A DNA stretch of 64,000 nt from Cellulomonas fimi (GCF_028527925.1 NZ_JAPESW010000008.1:1-64000); one strand, 5' to 3'; numbered from the stretch's first letter, positions 32,901-42,479 are shown. Made by a program: numbers and translations. Notes: a model not told the origin generated them from the letters alone.

Positions 32901-34223
32901 ATGACGACCATTGCTGACCGGGTACGCGAGGCCCGGCTCGCCGCTGGGCTCTCGCAGACGGCGCTCGCCGGGTCGGCCTTCTCGCCCAGCTACATCTCGC
33001 TGATCGAGGCCGGGCACCGGGAACCGACCGACTCCGCGCTCGCCGTACTGGCCTCCAGGCTCGGGACGACCCTCGAGTACCTGCGCCACGGCGAGGACGG
33101 ACCGAACGAGGCGCGGACCCGCCTCGAGATCGACTACGCACGTCTGGACCTCACCCAGGGCGACGCGGCAGGGGCGCTGCGTCGGCTCAAGGCGCTGGAC
33201 CTCGACGTCGTCACCCCTGCGCTGCGCGTGATGGCGCTCAGCGAGATGGCCCGCGCGCACGAGGCCGTCGGCGAGCTCGAGGAGTCCGTCGCCATCCTCG
33301 AGCCGCTCGTCGCCGACGCGCGTGCCCGCAACCACCACGTCGAGGCGGCGACGCTCGCCACGGCGCTCGTGGCGTCCTACCTCGAGGCCGGCGACCTGCA
33401 CCGCAGCGTCGAGGTCGGCGAGCGCGTGCTCGTGGACCTCGAGGAGGCGGACCTCCTCGGGACCGACGAGCAGCTGCGTCTCGCGTCCACCGTGCTGTGG
33501 GCGTATGTCGAGCGCGGCGACCTCCTCTACTCGACGCACCGCGCCGCTGAGCTCATCACGCTCGCCGAGTCGCAGGGCACGCCCCGTGGTCGCGGCAGCG
33601 TCTACTGGAACGCCGCGCTCGTCGCCGAGCAGCGACGCGACTACGAGCTGGCCCAGCGGTACACCGAGCGCGCGCTCGCGCTGCTGTCGGAGGGCGAGCC
33701 CGACCGTGACCTGCCCCGGCTGCGGCTCAACTACGCCTGGCTGCTGCTCCGCTCGGAGCCCGCGCAGCCGCGCGAGGCCCTCGAGCACATCGAGCGCGCT
33801 GCGCCGGACCTCGCGGTGCTCGGCTCGGAGATCGAGCTCGCGCGTCTCGACGTCGAGCGGTCCCGGGCGCACCTGCTGCTCGGCGACCTCGCGACGGCGG
33901 AGTCGTTCGTGAAGGCCGCCCTCGACCGGCTGGGCGACCCGCCCCGCATCGAGACGGCGATCGCGCAGCTGTCGTACGGCGACGTGCTCTACGCGCGTGG
34001 CGACGACGACGGCGCCGCGAAGGCGTACCGGTGGGCCGCCGACATGCTCGGCATGATGCAGGCGTCGCGGCAGTCCGCGGCGGCGTGGCGCGACCTCGGC
34101 GACCGCTTCCTGCGTCAGGGCGACGCCGCGGCGGCCGCCCAGGCGTTCGACCGCGCGCTGCGCGAGGCAGGCTTCCGGCCGTCCGTCCCTCTCAGCAGCT
34201 GGGAGACCTGGTCGCTGACCTGA
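32901..34223 (+). CDS. XRE-family regulator with TPR domain (RRNPP-like architecture)
   Basis: 440 residues. An XRE helix-turn-helix lies at about 5-63 (VREARLAAGLSQTALAG, SPSYISLIEAGHREP, LAVLASRLGTTLEYL). From about residue 75 to the end run TPR-like helical hairpins (LALARARAHEAVGELEES-type, YWNAALVAEQRRDYELAQRY, AAKAYRWAADMLGMM, AAAAQAFDRALREAGF), enough for about eight to nine repeats. The order HTH-TPR is that of peptide-sensing regulators (PlcR, NprR, Rgg-like) in Bacillota, but single TPR regulators without peptide ligands also exist. ATG 32901 is set by the TACAAT at leaderless distance. It ends at a strong terminator. Confidence 0.88.
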   Translation: MTTIADRVREARLAAGLSQTALAGSAFSPSYISLIEAGHREPTDSALAVLASRLGTTLEYLRHGEDGPNEARTRLEIDYARLDLTQGDAAGALRRLKALDLDVVTPALRVMALSEMARAHEAVGELEESVAILEPLVADARARNHHVEAATLATALVASYLEAGDLHRSVEVGERVLVDLEEADLLGTDEQLRLASTVLWAYVERGDLLYSTHRAAELITLAESQGTPRGRGSVYWNAALVAEQRRDYELAQRYTERALALLSEGEPDRDLPRLRLNYAWLLLRSEPAQPREALEHIERAAPDLAVLGSEIELARLDVERSRAHLLLGDLATAESFVKAALDRLGDPPRIETAIAQLSYGDVLYARGDDDGAAKAYRWAADMLGMMQASRQSAAAWRDLGDRFLRQGDAAAAAQAFDRALREAGFRPSVPLSSWETWSLT

Positions 34224-34238
34224 CGGAGCCGGAGACAG

Positions 34239-34276
34239 GTGAAGGCGTCACCCCGCAGGGGGGGTGACGCCTTCAC
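34239..34276 (+). terminator. Strong terminator after the XRE-TPR gene
   Basis: Perfect 16-bp arms GTGAAGGCGTCACCCC / GGGGTGACGCCTTCAC with a 6-base loop, then TTAT. It starts 16 bases after the stop codon. It may also work in the other direction for rpsT read-through. Confidence 0.9.
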
Positions 34277-34374
34277 TTATGCCCGCGGCGACGTCTGCCC
34301 GCGGCCACGGGGGCCGCGGGGCGCCGGGGGTCGTGCGCGGGACCCGTCCGGCCGCCCGTCCCCGGAGACGACGA

Positions 34375-34398
34375 AGGCGCCACCCGAGGGTGACGCCT
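34375..34398 (-). terminator. Terminator after rpsT
   Basis: AGGCGCCACCC and GGGTGACGCCT pair over 11 bases with one mismatch, about 35 bases beyond the rpsT stop on the minus strand. Sequence resembles the neighbouring terminator at 34239. Confidence 0.65.
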
Positions 34399-34434
34399 GT
34401 CGTGGTGCGAGGGCTGGTGCCCCTGCGAGGTGCC

Positions 34435-34695
34435 TCAGAGCGCGGCGACGGTCTTGGCGAGCGCCGACTTCTTGTTGGCGGCCTGGTTGGCGTGGATGAC
34501 GCCCTTCGAGACGGCCTTGTCGAGCTTGCGCGACGCGGTCGCGAGCGCGACCGACGCGGCCTCCTTGTCGCCACCGGCGACGGCCTCGCGGACGCGACGC
34601 ACGTGCGTCTTGAGCTCGGACTTGACCGCCTTGTTGCGCAGGCGGGCCTTCTCGTTCGTCTTGATGCGCTTGATCTGGGACTTGATGTTGGCCAC
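34435..34695 (-). CDS. rpsT: 30S ribosomal protein S20
   Basis: 86 residues, small-subunit protein that binds 16S rRNA during early assembly. The sequence begins [18 protein letters not shown] and is Lys/Arg/Ala-rich and all-helical as expected ([33 protein letters not shown]). GTG start at 34695 is clear. The leader is long: the nearest TACGAT lies about 140 bases upstream, leaving room for control of S20 synthesis. Usually linked to holA; here the 3.7-kb EAL/peptide/XRE-TPR block separates them. Confidence 0.98.
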   Translation of the reverse strand: MANIKSQIKRIKTNEKARLRNKAVKSELKTHVRRVREAVAGGDKEAASVALATASRKLDKAVSKGVIHANQAANKKSALAKTVAAL

Positions 34696-34833
34696 GTGAA
34701 GAACTCTCTGGTGTGTTCGCCGAAGCGAGCTGACAGGTCGTAGAGGGCGCGCACAGCTCCGGGACTGGGGCGTGGGGACACCCGCGGAGAGGAGCTGGGC
34801 TTGTGCCCGCCGACCCGGGCGGACACGCAACTC

Positions 34834-34845
34834 ACGATCGTAGCA
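34834..34845 (-). promoter_or_regulatory. Extended -10 (TGCTACGAT) of rpsT
   Basis: On the minus strand TGCTACGAT matches an extended -10 (TGN-TANNNT) and would give an rpsT leader of about 135 nt. Confidence 0.45.
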
Positions 34846-34889
34846 GGTCGACCCGTGCCGCCCCGAGCCGCGGACGCGACCGGCGGGCG

Positions 34890-35426
34890 TCAGCGCGAGC
34901 GGCGGACGTCCGCGACCGCGCGAGTCACCGCGTCGAAGACGGCGCGGTCGAGGATCGCGCCCTCGCGACGCACCGCCGACCGTGGCAGGCGGATCACCCG
35001 GTCGAGGCGGACCTCGCTCGGCCGGCGCTGGGCGTCCCACGGTCCGGTGCCCACGTCCATCCAGACACGTCCCCAGCGGGCCTCGTCGGCCGCGTCACGG
35101 TCGTGGTCCTTGCTGGTCATCGTCAGCGCGAGCAGCGTCGCGCCGTCGCGCCCGATCACGAGCACCGGGCGGTCCTTGCCGCGCGACGGGTCGTCCTCGT
35201 ACGGCACCCACGCCCAGACGACCTCGCCGGGGTCGGGCTCGCCGTCGAGCCTCGGCGCGTACTCCACGCGCGGGCCGGACGGCGCGGTCGCAGGGGCGCC
35301 CGGCGAGCGGCCCGGGGCCGGCCGTGCCCGCCCCGTCGTCGCGTCGCGTGACGCCGTCCGGTGGGTCCCGGGGAGCAGGGAGCCGAGTCGGCGGAGCGCG
35401 GAGCCGAGGCGTCGGACGGTCGTCAC
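34890..35426 (-). CDS. PemK/MazF-family toxin-like protein (orphan)
   Basis: 178 residues. The C-terminal about 120 residues carry the PemK/MazF beta-barrel pattern: [26 protein letters not shown] (in two blocks), [11 protein letters not shown], then [13 protein letters not shown]. MazF toxins are about 110 residues and paired with an antitoxin; this protein has an extra Arg/Ala/Pro-rich N-terminus of about 55 residues and no small antitoxin gene beside it, so toxicity is doubtful. GTG 35426 has TACCGT at leaderless distance. The divergent gene starts 100 bp away. Confidence 0.8.
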   Translation of the reverse strand: MTTVRRLGSALRRLGSLLPGTHRTASRDATTGRARPAPGRSPGAPATAPSGPRVEYAPRLDGEPDPGEVVWAWVPYEDDPSRGKDRPVLVIGRDGATLLALTMTSKDHDRDAADEARWGRVWMDVGTGPWDAQRRPSEVRLDRVIRLPRSAVRREGAILDRAVFDAVTRAVADVRRSR

Positions 35427-35433
35427 GCGGCCG

Positions 35434-35439
35434 ACGGTA
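35434..35439 (-). promoter_or_regulatory. -10 hexamer TACCGT of the PemK-like gene
   Basis: Minus-strand TACCGT ends 7 bases before GTG 35426; leaderless spacing. Confidence 0.4.
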
Positions 35440-35513
35440 CCGGGGTGGGACGTCGACCGTCCGCGTGCGGTGCGGGACGGTCCGCACGTAACGCGACGTT
35501 GACACGGGAGGGC

Positions 35514-35519
35514 TACTGT
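35514..35519 (+). promoter_or_regulatory. -10 hexamer TACTGT of the ATP-grasp operon
   Basis: Ends 7 bases before ATG 35527. A TTGACA at 35499 is too close (9 bases) to pair with it. Confidence 0.4.
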
Positions 35520-35526
35520 CCAGCGC

Positions 35527-37113
35527 ATGGCGGACCTCTTCGACGACTACCCGACGGGGGCGGCCTGGGACGAGATGATCGACCCCGGGACGGGCGGCTC
35601 CCGGGCGGCGTACCGGCACCTGCACGCGGCGCTCGCGCAGCTGTCGGCCGGTGAGCTGCGGGGACGTGCGGACACGCTCGCGCGCTCCTACCTGGCGCAG
35701 GGCGTGACGTTCGACTTCGCGGGCGAGGAGCGGCCCTTCCCGCTCGACGTGGTGCCGCGCGTGGTCGCGGGCGAGGAGTGGGAGCACGTCGCGCCCGGCG
35801 TCGCGCAGCGCGTGCGGGCCCTCGAGGCGTTCCTCGACGACGTGTACGGGCCGCAGCGGGCGGTCGCCGACGGCGTCGTGCCGCGGTCCGTCATCGTGTC
35901 GTCGGAGCACTTCCACCGCGCGGTCCGGGGGATCCAGCCGCCGAACGGGGTGCGCGTGCACGTGTCGGGCATCGACCTCGTCCGCGACGGGCAGGGCGAC
36001 TGGCGCGTGCTCGAGGACAACGTCCGCGTGCCGAGCGGCGTCAGCTACGTGCTGTCGAACCGGCGCGCGATGGCGCAGACGTTCCCCGAGCTGTTCGCGG
36101 CGCTGAGGATCCGCCCCGTGGCCGACTACCCGCGTCGGCTGCTCGCGGCGCTCACGGCGGCGGCCCCGGCGGGCGTCGACGACCCGACGGTCGTCGTGCT
36201 CACGCCGGGCGTCTTCAACTCCGCCTACTTCGAGCACGCGCTGCTCGCGCGGTCGATGGGCGTCGAGCTCGTCGAGGGGCGCGACCTGTTCTGCGCGGCC
36301 GGTCGCGTCTGGATGCGGACGACGCAGGGGCGCCGGCGCGTGGACGTCATCTACCGGCGCGTGGACGACGAGTTCCTCGACCCCGTGGCGTTCCGGTCCG
36401 ACTCGCTGCTCGGCAGCCCGGGCCTCATGACGTGCGCGCGCAACGGCACCGTCACGATCGCCAACGCGGTCGGCAACGGCGTCGCCGACGACAAGCTCGT
36501 CTACACGTACGTGCCCGACCTCATCCGCTACTACCTCGGGGAGGAGCCGGTGCTGCCGAACGTCGACACGTGGCGCCTCGAGGACCCGGGCGCGCTCGAG
36601 GAGGTGCTCGACCGGCTCGACGAGCTCGTCGTGAAGCCCGTCGCGGGTTCGGGCGGCAAGGGCCTCGTCGTGGGGCCGGCCGCGAGCCGGGCGGAGCTGG
36701 CCGAGCTGCGGACGCGGCTCGTCGAGGACCCGCGCGGGTGGATCGCGCAGCCGGTCGTGCAGCTGTCGACGATCCCGACGCTCGTCGAGGACGGGCTGCG
36801 ACCCCGGCACACCGACCTGCGGCCGTTCGCGGTCAACGACGGCGACGCGGTGTGGGTGCTGCCCGGCGGCCTGACGCGGGTCGCGCTGCCCGAGGGGCAG
36901 CTCGTCGTGAACTCGTCGCAGGGCGGCGGGTCGAAGGACACGTGGGTGCTGGGCGGCGCCGTCCCGCGCCGCGCACCGCTCGCGTCGTCCGGGCTGCCCC
37001 AACCGGTGCCGCTCGACGCGGCCGTGCCCATCGAGGCGAACCCCAGCGACGTGCGCGTGCAGGTCATGCAGCAGCAGCAGTCGCGCGCGCACGAGGCAGG
37101 TGCGCCGTGCTGA
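35527..37113 (+). CDS. Circularly permuted ATP-grasp protein (DUF404/DUF407)
   Basis: 528 residues of the type 2 circularly permuted ATP-grasp family. Recognised by TFDFAGEERPFPLDVVPRV near the start, HVSGIDLVRD, LEDNVRVPSGVSYV, NAVGNGVADDKLVYTYVPDLIRYYL and the nucleotide-binding KPVAGSGGKGLVVGP. C-terminal VVNSSQGGGSKDTWVL is also typical. The family is predicted to form amide or peptide bonds with ATP. It heads a three-gene operon with an alpha-E protein and a transglutaminase-like protein, a widely conserved trio thought to make or modify a short peptide. No biochemical substrate is known. Confidence 0.93.
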   Translation: MADLFDDYPTGAAWDEMIDPGTGGSRAAYRHLHAALAQLSAGELRGRADTLARSYLAQGVTFDFAGEERPFPLDVVPRVVAGEEWEHVAPGVAQRVRALEAFLDDVYGPQRAVADGVVPRSVIVSSEHFHRAVRGIQPPNGVRVHVSGIDLVRDGQGDWRVLEDNVRVPSGVSYVLSNRRAMAQTFPELFAALRIRPVADYPRRLLAALTAAAPAGVDDPTVVVLTPGVFNSAYFEHALLARSMGVELVEGRDLFCAAGRVWMRTTQGRRRVDVIYRRVDDEFLDPVAFRSDSLLGSPGLMTCARNGTVTIANAVGNGVADDKLVYTYVPDLIRYYLGEEPVLPNVDTWRLEDPGALEEVLDRLDELVVKPVAGSGGKGLVVGPAASRAELAELRTRLVEDPRGWIAQPVVQLSTIPTLVEDGLRPRHTDLRPFAVNDGDAVWVLPGGLTRVALPEGQLVVNSSQGGGSKDTWVLGGAVPRRAPLASSGLPQPVPLDAAVPIEANPSDVRVQVMQQQQSRAHEAGAPC

Positions 37114-38036
37114 GCCGCATCGCCGAGTCGCTGTTCTGGATCGGCCGGTACGTCGAGCGGGCCGACGACACCGCGCGACTGCTCGACGTGCACGTCCAGA
37201 TCCTGCTCGAGGACCCGTGGGCCGAGGAGGACCTCGCGTGCCGGTCGCTGCTGTCCGTCATGGACCGCACCGCGCCGCCGCCGCACGTCGAGGTCGGCCG
37301 CGAGCACGTGCTCGACGTCCTCGCCTACGACCGGTTCGCGCCGTCGGCGATCGCGGGGTCGCTCGTCGCCGCGCGGGAGAACGCCCGGCGTGCGCGCGAG
37401 ATCATCTCGACCGAGCTGTGGGAGTGCCTCAACACGACGTGGAACCAGCTGCCGTCGCACATGCGGCCCGCGCGGCCGCACGACTACTTCACGTGGGTGC
37501 GCGAGAGGGCCGCGGTCGTCGCCGGGATCATGGACTCCGCGACGTCGCGCGACGAGACGTGGGCGTTCATGGTGCTCGGGCGGTCCATCGAGCGCGCCGA
37601 CATGACCGCCCGCCTGCTCACGACGCGCGCGCTCGCGGGGTCCGCCGGTCCGAGCTGGACGACGCTGCTGCGGTCGTGCGGCGCGCACGAGGCGTTCCTG
37701 CGGACCTACCGCGGCACGGCGTCGGACGAGCGCGCGGCCGGGTTCCTGCTGCTCGACCGGCTGTTCCCGCGGTCCATCGTCTTCGCGCTCAACCAGGCGG
37801 AGGAGTGCCTCGCGGCGCTCGAGCCGGTGACGGACCGGGCGACGGTCGACGAGGCGCGGCGGCACATCGGGTTCGTCCGGACGAACCTCGAGTACCGGCC
37901 GCTGGTGGACGTGCTCGACGCGCTGCCGAAGGAGATGGAGCAGGTGCAGCGCGCGTGCTCGGCGGCGTCCGACGCGATCCGCGGCCGCTACTTCCCGTCG
38001 GCGGCGGCGACGACGTGGGTGGGGGAGGCTCTCTAG
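37107..38036 (+). CDS. Alpha-E domain protein (DUF403)
   Basis: 309 residues, mostly helical. Family marks: VLSRIAESLFWIGRYVERADDTARLLDVH at the N-terminus (split here in two blocks), ENARRAREIISTELWECLN, and MVLGRSIERADMTARLL, which repeats the R-x-x-E-R-A-D motif. The gene starts at GTG 37107, overlapping the ATP-grasp stop by 7 bases. Alpha-E proteins almost always accompany the permuted ATP-grasp protein; the E-R-A-D motifs may bind metal or nucleotide, but the role is not established. Confidence 0.92.
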   Translation: MLSRIAESLFWIGRYVERADDTARLLDVHVQILLEDPWAEEDLACRSLLSVMDRTAPPPHVEVGREHVLDVLAYDRFAPSAIAGSLVAARENARRAREIISTELWECLNTTWNQLPSHMRPARPHDYFTWVRERAAVVAGIMDSATSRDETWAFMVLGRSIERADMTARLLTTRALAGSAGPSWTTLLRSCGAHEAFLRTYRGTASDERAAGFLLLDRLFPRSIVFALNQAEECLAALEPVTDRATVDEARRHIGFVRTNLEYRPLVDVLDALPKEMEQVQRACSAASDAIRGRYFPSAAATTWVGEAL

Positions 38037-38876
38037 GTGGCAAGGCTGAGGGTGGTGCACACGTCGACGTTCCGGTACGCCGGGCCGGTCGCGGCGTCCT
38101 ACAACGAGGCGCGCATGACGCCGCTGTCGCAGATCGGGCAGACGGTGCTCGAGACGCGGCTCGACGTGAAGCCGCACACGTGGTGGCACGAGTACCGCGA
38201 CTACTGGGGCAGCGCGGTCACGGCGTTCGAGGTGCTCGCGCCGCACGAGTCGCTCGTCATCACCGCGGAGCACGTGGTCGACGTCGCGGAGCGCGTGCCG
38301 GGGCGCGCACCGGTCGGCTGGGACGTCCTGCGCGGTCCCGAGCTGCGCGACCGGCTCGCGGAGTTCCTCGCGGACACGCCGACGACCGAGCCGCCCGAGG
38401 AGGTCGTCGCGCTCGCGCACCAGGCCGCCGACGGTCTCGAGCCGGCGCAGGCCGCCGAGGCGGTGTGCCGCGCGCTGCGCGACCGGGTCGACTACATCCC
38501 GGGCGCGACGACGGTCCACACGCCGGCGACCGAGGCGTGGGCCGCGGGGGCGGGCGTGTGCCAGGACATCGCGCACCTCGCCGTGGGGGCGCTGCGCAGC
38601 ATCGGCATCCCGGCGCGCTACGTGTCGGGGTACCTGCACCCGCGGTTCGACGCGCCCGTCGGGGAGACGGTGAGCGGCGAGTCGCACGCGTGGGTCGAGT
38701 GGTGGACGGGCGAGTGGACGGCGTACGACCCGACGAACCGCGTCCCGGTCGGGGAGCACCACGTCGTGCTCGCCCGCGGGCGGTCGTACGACGACGTCGC
38801 GCCGCTGCGCGGGATCTACGCGGGTGCGGGGACGCAGGAGCTCGCGGTCGAGGTGCGGATCACGCGCGAGGCCTAG
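38037..38876 (+). CDS. Transglutaminase-like cysteine peptidase family protein
   Basis: 279 residues. N-terminal DUF-type strand region begins [26 protein letters not shown], then the papain-like transglutaminase core with catalytic Cys in GVCQDIAHL, His in ESHAWVEWW and Asp in [13 protein letters not shown] 38037 follows the alpha-E stop immediately. No signal peptide, so it is cytoplasmic. Within the ATP-grasp/alpha-E operon it may cleave or transfer the peptide product. Confidence 0.93.
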   Translation: MARLRVVHTSTFRYAGPVAASYNEARMTPLSQIGQTVLETRLDVKPHTWWHEYRDYWGSAVTAFEVLAPHESLVITAEHVVDVAERVPGRAPVGWDVLRGPELRDRLAEFLADTPTTEPPEEVVALAHQAADGLEPAQAAEAVCRALRDRVDYIPGATTVHTPATEAWAAGAGVCQDIAHLAVGALRSIGIPARYVSGYLHPRFDAPVGETVSGESHAWVEWWTGEWTAYDPTNRVPVGEHHVVLARGRSYDDVAPLRGIYAGAGTQELAVEVRITREA

Positions 38877-38973
38877 CCCGTCGGCGGTCGGCCGTCGCGG
38901 CGCGCGGGGGCCGTCCGCGGGCGACCCCGCCGGTGCGCGCCCGCTGCGTGGCGGGCGTCAGGGCGTCAGCGCG

Positions 38974-39684
38974 TCACGGCGTGAGCCGGCGCGCGAGCGC
39001 GTCGCCGAGCGCGGCGCGGTCGCCGTCGACGCGGAACCCGTCGTCGTCGGGGGAGCGCCGGCCCCACACGAGCAGCGCGAGATCCTGTGCCGACGCGTGC
39101 ACGGTCACGGCCGGCGAGCGGTCGCCGCCGAGCGACCACGTGCGAGGGGGCGTCGCGTCGGTCGCGACGAGCGCGACGGGTGCGGGCAGCGGCTCCATCC
39201 GGCCGAGCGCCTCCTGGCGCGGCTGCATGACGGTCACCACCTCGTCGACCGTGTCGGCCCAGACAGCGGCGTCGACGTCGAGCGGGAGGCCGCCCGCGGT
39301 GCGCAGGTCCCACAGGTGCACGAGCGTCTCGTGCAGCTGGCGTCGGTGCCAGAACGACGCCGGGCCGGGTCCGACGAGCGTGCTCGCGGGGGCGTCGGGG
39401 CCGAGCTCGAGGAGGGTGTCCCGGAGCTCGGCCGCGCACGTCGCGTAGAGGTCGACGAGGTCGAACGGTCCGCGGCCGAGCGGCGTCTCGCGGCGACGGC
39501 TCGCCTGCCCGGCGGCCCAGTGGTGGATCCGCGCGAGGTGCACGACGAGGTCGCGCACGCGCCAGCGGCCGCACCACGGCACCCGCGCCGTCGGGTCGAC
39601 CTGCGGGATCGTCGCGAGGAACTCGTCCTGCAGGGCCCCGAGGAGCCGCAGGTGGTCGAGCGAGGCGGCCACGTCCGTCGTCAT
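38974..39684 (-). CDS. Maleylpyruvate isomerase-family (mycothiol-dependent/DinB-like) protein
   Basis: 236 residues, TIGR03083-type. N-terminal DinB-like helical domain with [21 protein letters not shown] (H of the metal triad) and [16 protein letters not shown] (H-x3-H-x2-D), then a small C-terminal domain ending [18 protein letters not shown] and [14 protein letters not shown]. The family binds a divalent metal and, in characterised members, uses mycothiol; the reaction here is unknown. ATG 39684. Divergent from lepA. Confidence 0.85.
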   Translation of the reverse strand: MTTDVAASLDHLRLLGALQDEFLATIPQVDPTARVPWCGRWRVRDLVVHLARIHHWAAGQASRRRETPLGRGPFDLVDLYATCAAELRDTLLELGPDAPASTLVGPGPASFWHRRQLHETLVHLWDLRTAGGLPLDVDAAVWADTVDEVVTVMQPRQEALGRMEPLPAPVALVATDATPPRTWSLGGDRSPAVTVHASAQDLALLVWGRRSPDDDGFRVDGDRAALGDALARRLTP

Positions 39685-39795
39685 GGGACCATGGTGGCGT
39701 CGACCGCCCACGCGCCGTCAGGTGCGGGGCCGTCACCGACCGTCCGTCGGGCGCCAACCCGCGCCCGCGCCCACCGAAACCGGGAGCCGTCCGCG

Positions 39796-41676
39796 TTGTC
39801 CCCGATCCCGAGCACCGCCGCCGCGTCGCGCATCCGTCCGTCGGCCACCGCTCCCGAGCTGCTGCGCAACTTCTGCATCATCGCGCACATCGACCACGGC
39901 AAGTCGACGCTGGCCGACCGCATGCTCCAGCTCACGGGGGTCGTCGAGGCGCGCGCCATGCGGGCGCAGTACCTCGACCGCATGGACATCGAGCGTGAGC
40001 GGGGCATCACGATCAAGTCGCAGGCCGTGCGCATGCCGTGGGGCGTGGGCGACCAGGCCTACGCGCTCAACATGATCGACACGCCCGGCCACGTCGACTT
40101 CACGTACGAGGTCTCGCGGTCGCTCGCGGCGTGCGAGGGCGCGGTCCTGCTGGTCGACGCGGCGCAGGGCATCGAGGCGCAGACGCTCGCCAACCTGTAC
40201 CTGGCGCTCGAGAACGACCTGCAGATCATCCCGGTGCTCAACAAGATCGACCTGCCGGCCGCGCAGCCGGAGAAGTACGCCGAGGAGCTCGCGGGCCTCA
40301 TCGGCGGCGACCCGGCGGACTGCCTCAAGGTGTCCGGCAAGACGGGCGAGGGCGTCGAGGCGCTCCTGGACCGCATCGTCGAGCTCGTCCCCGCGCCCGT
40401 GGGCGACGCCGACAAGCCGGCGCGGGCGATGATCTTCGACTCCGTGTACGACACGTACCGCGGCGTCGTCACGTACGTCCGGGTCGTCGACGGCAACCTC
40501 AACCCGCGCGAGCGCATCGCGATGATGTCGACCAAGGCGACGCACGAGCTCCTGGAGATCGGCGTCATCTCGCCCGAGCCCGTCCCGACGCAGGGGCTGG
40601 GCGTCGGCGAGGTCGGCTACCTCATCACGGGCGTGAAGGACGTGCGGCAGTCCAAGGTCGGCGACACCGTCACGAACGCGAGCAAGCCCGCGAGCGAGGC
40701 GCTCGGCGGCTACTCCGACCCCAAGCCCATGGTGTTCTCGGGGCTGTACCCGATCGACGGGTCGGACTACCCCGCGCTGCGCGACGCGCTCGACAAGCTC
40801 AAGCTCAACGACGCCGCGCTCAACTACGAGCCCGAGACGTCGGTCGCGCTCGGCTTCGGGTTCCGCGTCGGCTTCCTGGGCCTGCTGCACCTCGAGATCG
40901 TGCGCGAGCGCCTCGAGCGGGAGTTCGACCTCGACCTCATCTCGACCGCGCCGAACGTCGTGTACGACGTCGACCTCGAGGACCGCACGACGGTCCGCGT
41001 GACCAACCCGAGCGAGTTCCCCGGCGGCAAGATCGGCGCGGTGCACGAGCCGATCGTCAAGGCCACGATCCTGGCGCCGAGCGAGTTCATCGGCGCGATC
41101 ATGGAGCTCTGCCAGGGCAAGCGCGGCGACCTGCAGGGGATGGACTACCTGTCGGAGGACCGCGTCGAGATGCGCTACATCCTCCCCATGGCCGAGATCG
41201 TCTTCGACTTCTTCGACCAGCTGAAGTCGCGCACGCGCGGCTACGCGAGCCTCGACTACGAGCCCATCGGCGAGCAGACGGCCGACCTGGTGAAGGTCGA
41301 CATCCTGCTCCAGGGCGAGACCGTCGACGCGTTCAGCGCGATCGTGCACAAGGACAAGGCCTACGCGTACGGCGTCATGATGGCGACCAAGCTCAAGGAC
41401 CTCATCCCGCGCCAGCAGTTCGAGGTGCCGATCCAGGCGGCCATCGGGTCCCGGATCATCGCGCGCGAGACGATCCGCGCGATCCGCAAGGACGTCCTCG
41501 CGAAGTGCTACGGCGGCGACATCACCCGCAAGCGCAAGCTGCTGGAGAAGCAGAAGGAGGGCAAGAAGCGCATGAAGACCATCGGCCGGGTCGACGTGCC
41601 GCAGGAGGCCTTCATCGCCGCGCTGTCGTCCGACGCCGCCGGCGGCAAGGACGCGAAGGACGCGAAGAAGAAGTGA
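39796..41676 (+). CDS. lepA: Elongation factor 4 (back-translocase LepA)
   Basis: 626 residues. GTPase motifs: G1 AHIDHGKST at about 32, G2 RGITIKS, G3 DTPGH, G4 NKID, then domains II and III and the LepA-specific C-terminal domain ([50 protein letters not shown]). It back-translocates stalled ribosomes and helps subunit assembly. TTG 39796 fits GGGAG upstream and the expected N-terminus; ATG 39691 would add 35 residues with no family match. The last residues are a Lys/Asp/Ala tail. Confidence 0.97.
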   Translation: MSPIPSTAAASRIRPSATAPELLRNFCIIAHIDHGKSTLADRMLQLTGVVEARAMRAQYLDRMDIERERGITIKSQAVRMPWGVGDQAYALNMIDTPGHVDFTYEVSRSLAACEGAVLLVDAAQGIEAQTLANLYLALENDLQIIPVLNKIDLPAAQPEKYAEELAGLIGGDPADCLKVSGKTGEGVEALLDRIVELVPAPVGDADKPARAMIFDSVYDTYRGVVTYVRVVDGNLNPRERIAMMSTKATHELLEIGVISPEPVPTQGLGVGEVGYLITGVKDVRQSKVGDTVTNASKPASEALGGYSDPKPMVFSGLYPIDGSDYPALRDALDKLKLNDAALNYEPETSVALGFGFRVGFLGLLHLEIVRERLEREFDLDLISTAPNVVYDVDLEDRTTVRVTNPSEFPGGKIGAVHEPIVKATILAPSEFIGAIMELCQGKRGDLQGMDYLSEDRVEMRYILPMAEIVFDFFDQLKSRTRGYASLDYEPIGEQTADLVKVDILLQGETVDAFSAIVHKDKAYAYGVMMATKLKDLIPRQQFEVPIQAAIGSRIIARETIRAIRKDVLAKCYGGDITRKRKLLEKQKEGKKRMKTIGRVDVPQEAFIAALSSDAAGGKDAKDAKKK

Positions 41677-42479
41677 CCGACGCCGCCCGTCGTCGCCGCC
41701 GGTTCGCCGAGCTGCACGCCGGCCCGGCGACGTTCCTGCTGCCGAACCCGTGGGACGTCGGGTCGGCGCGGCTGCTCGCGCACGAGGGCTTCGAGGCGCT
41801 CGCGACGACGAGCTCCGGCCTCGCGTGGTCGCTCGGCACCGAGGACCAGCACGTCACGCGCGACCAGCTGCTCGCGCACGTGCGGGCGCTCGTCGCGGCG
41901 GTCGACGTGCCGGTGCAGGTCGACGCCGAGCGCGGCTACGCCGACGACCCGGCCGGGGTCGCCCAGACCGTCGCGCTGCTGCACGACGCGGGTGCCGCGG
42001 GCTGCTCGATCGAGGACTACGACCCGACCGCGGGCGCGGTCGAGCCGCTCGACGCCGCCGTCGCGCGCGTCGCCGCCGCCGCTGAGGCCGCCCACCGCGA
42101 CGGGGACCCGATGGTCCTGACGGCACGCTGCGAGAACCACCTGTACGGCGTCGACGACCTCGACGACACGGTGACGCGGTTGCGCGCCTACGCCGCGGCG
42201 GGGGCCGACTGCGTCTACGCACCCGGGCTCACGACCGTCGAGCAGATCACGACCGTGGTCCGCGCCGTGGACGTGCCGGTCAACGTCCTCGCGTGGCCCG
42301 ACGGCCCGACGGTCGCCGAGATCGCCGCCGCGGGCGCGCGCCGGGTGTCCGTCGGCGGGGTGCTCGCGTCCGCCGCCTACGGCGCGCTCGTCGCCGCCGC
42401 GCGCGAGCTGCGCACCGACGGCACGACCACGTTCCGGCGGCGCGGCCTGACGCCCGCCGACCGTGAGGCGTTCCGCTGA
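41673..42479 (+). CDS. Isocitrate lyase/PEP mutase family protein
   Basis: 268 residues, phosphoenolpyruvate mutase/oxaloacetate decarboxylase-like TIM barrel. Marks: [24 protein letters not shown] (substrate loop start), [10 protein letters not shown] (metal-binding D-x-E/D), [11 protein letters not shown] and [15 protein letters not shown] 41673 overlaps the lepA stop. It probably acts on a small carboxylated substrate, cleaving or forming a C-C bond; the class is too broad for a specific reaction. hemW follows with a 1-base overlap. Confidence 0.88.
   Translation: MTDAARRRRRFAELHAGPATFLLPNPWDVGSARLLAHEGFEALATTSSGLAWSLGTEDQHVTRDQLLAHVRALVAAVDVPVQVDAERGYADDPAGVAQTVALLHDAGAAGCSIEDYDPTAGAVEPLDAAVARVAAAAEAAHRDGDPMVLTARCENHLYGVDDLDDTVTRLRAYAAAGADCVYAPGLTTVEQITTVVRAVDVPVNVLAWPDGPTVAEIAAAGARRVSVGGVLASAAYGALVAAARELRTDGTTTFRRRGLTPADREAFR

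Noticed and set aside
34890..35426. Functional toxin-antitoxin module
   Set aside because: No small antitoxin gene lies on either side, and the PemK-like protein has a long extension.
39691..39795. Upstream ATG start for lepA at 39691
   Set aside because: The extra 35 residues have no family counterpart, while TTG 39796 has a ribosome binding site and the usual N-terminus.
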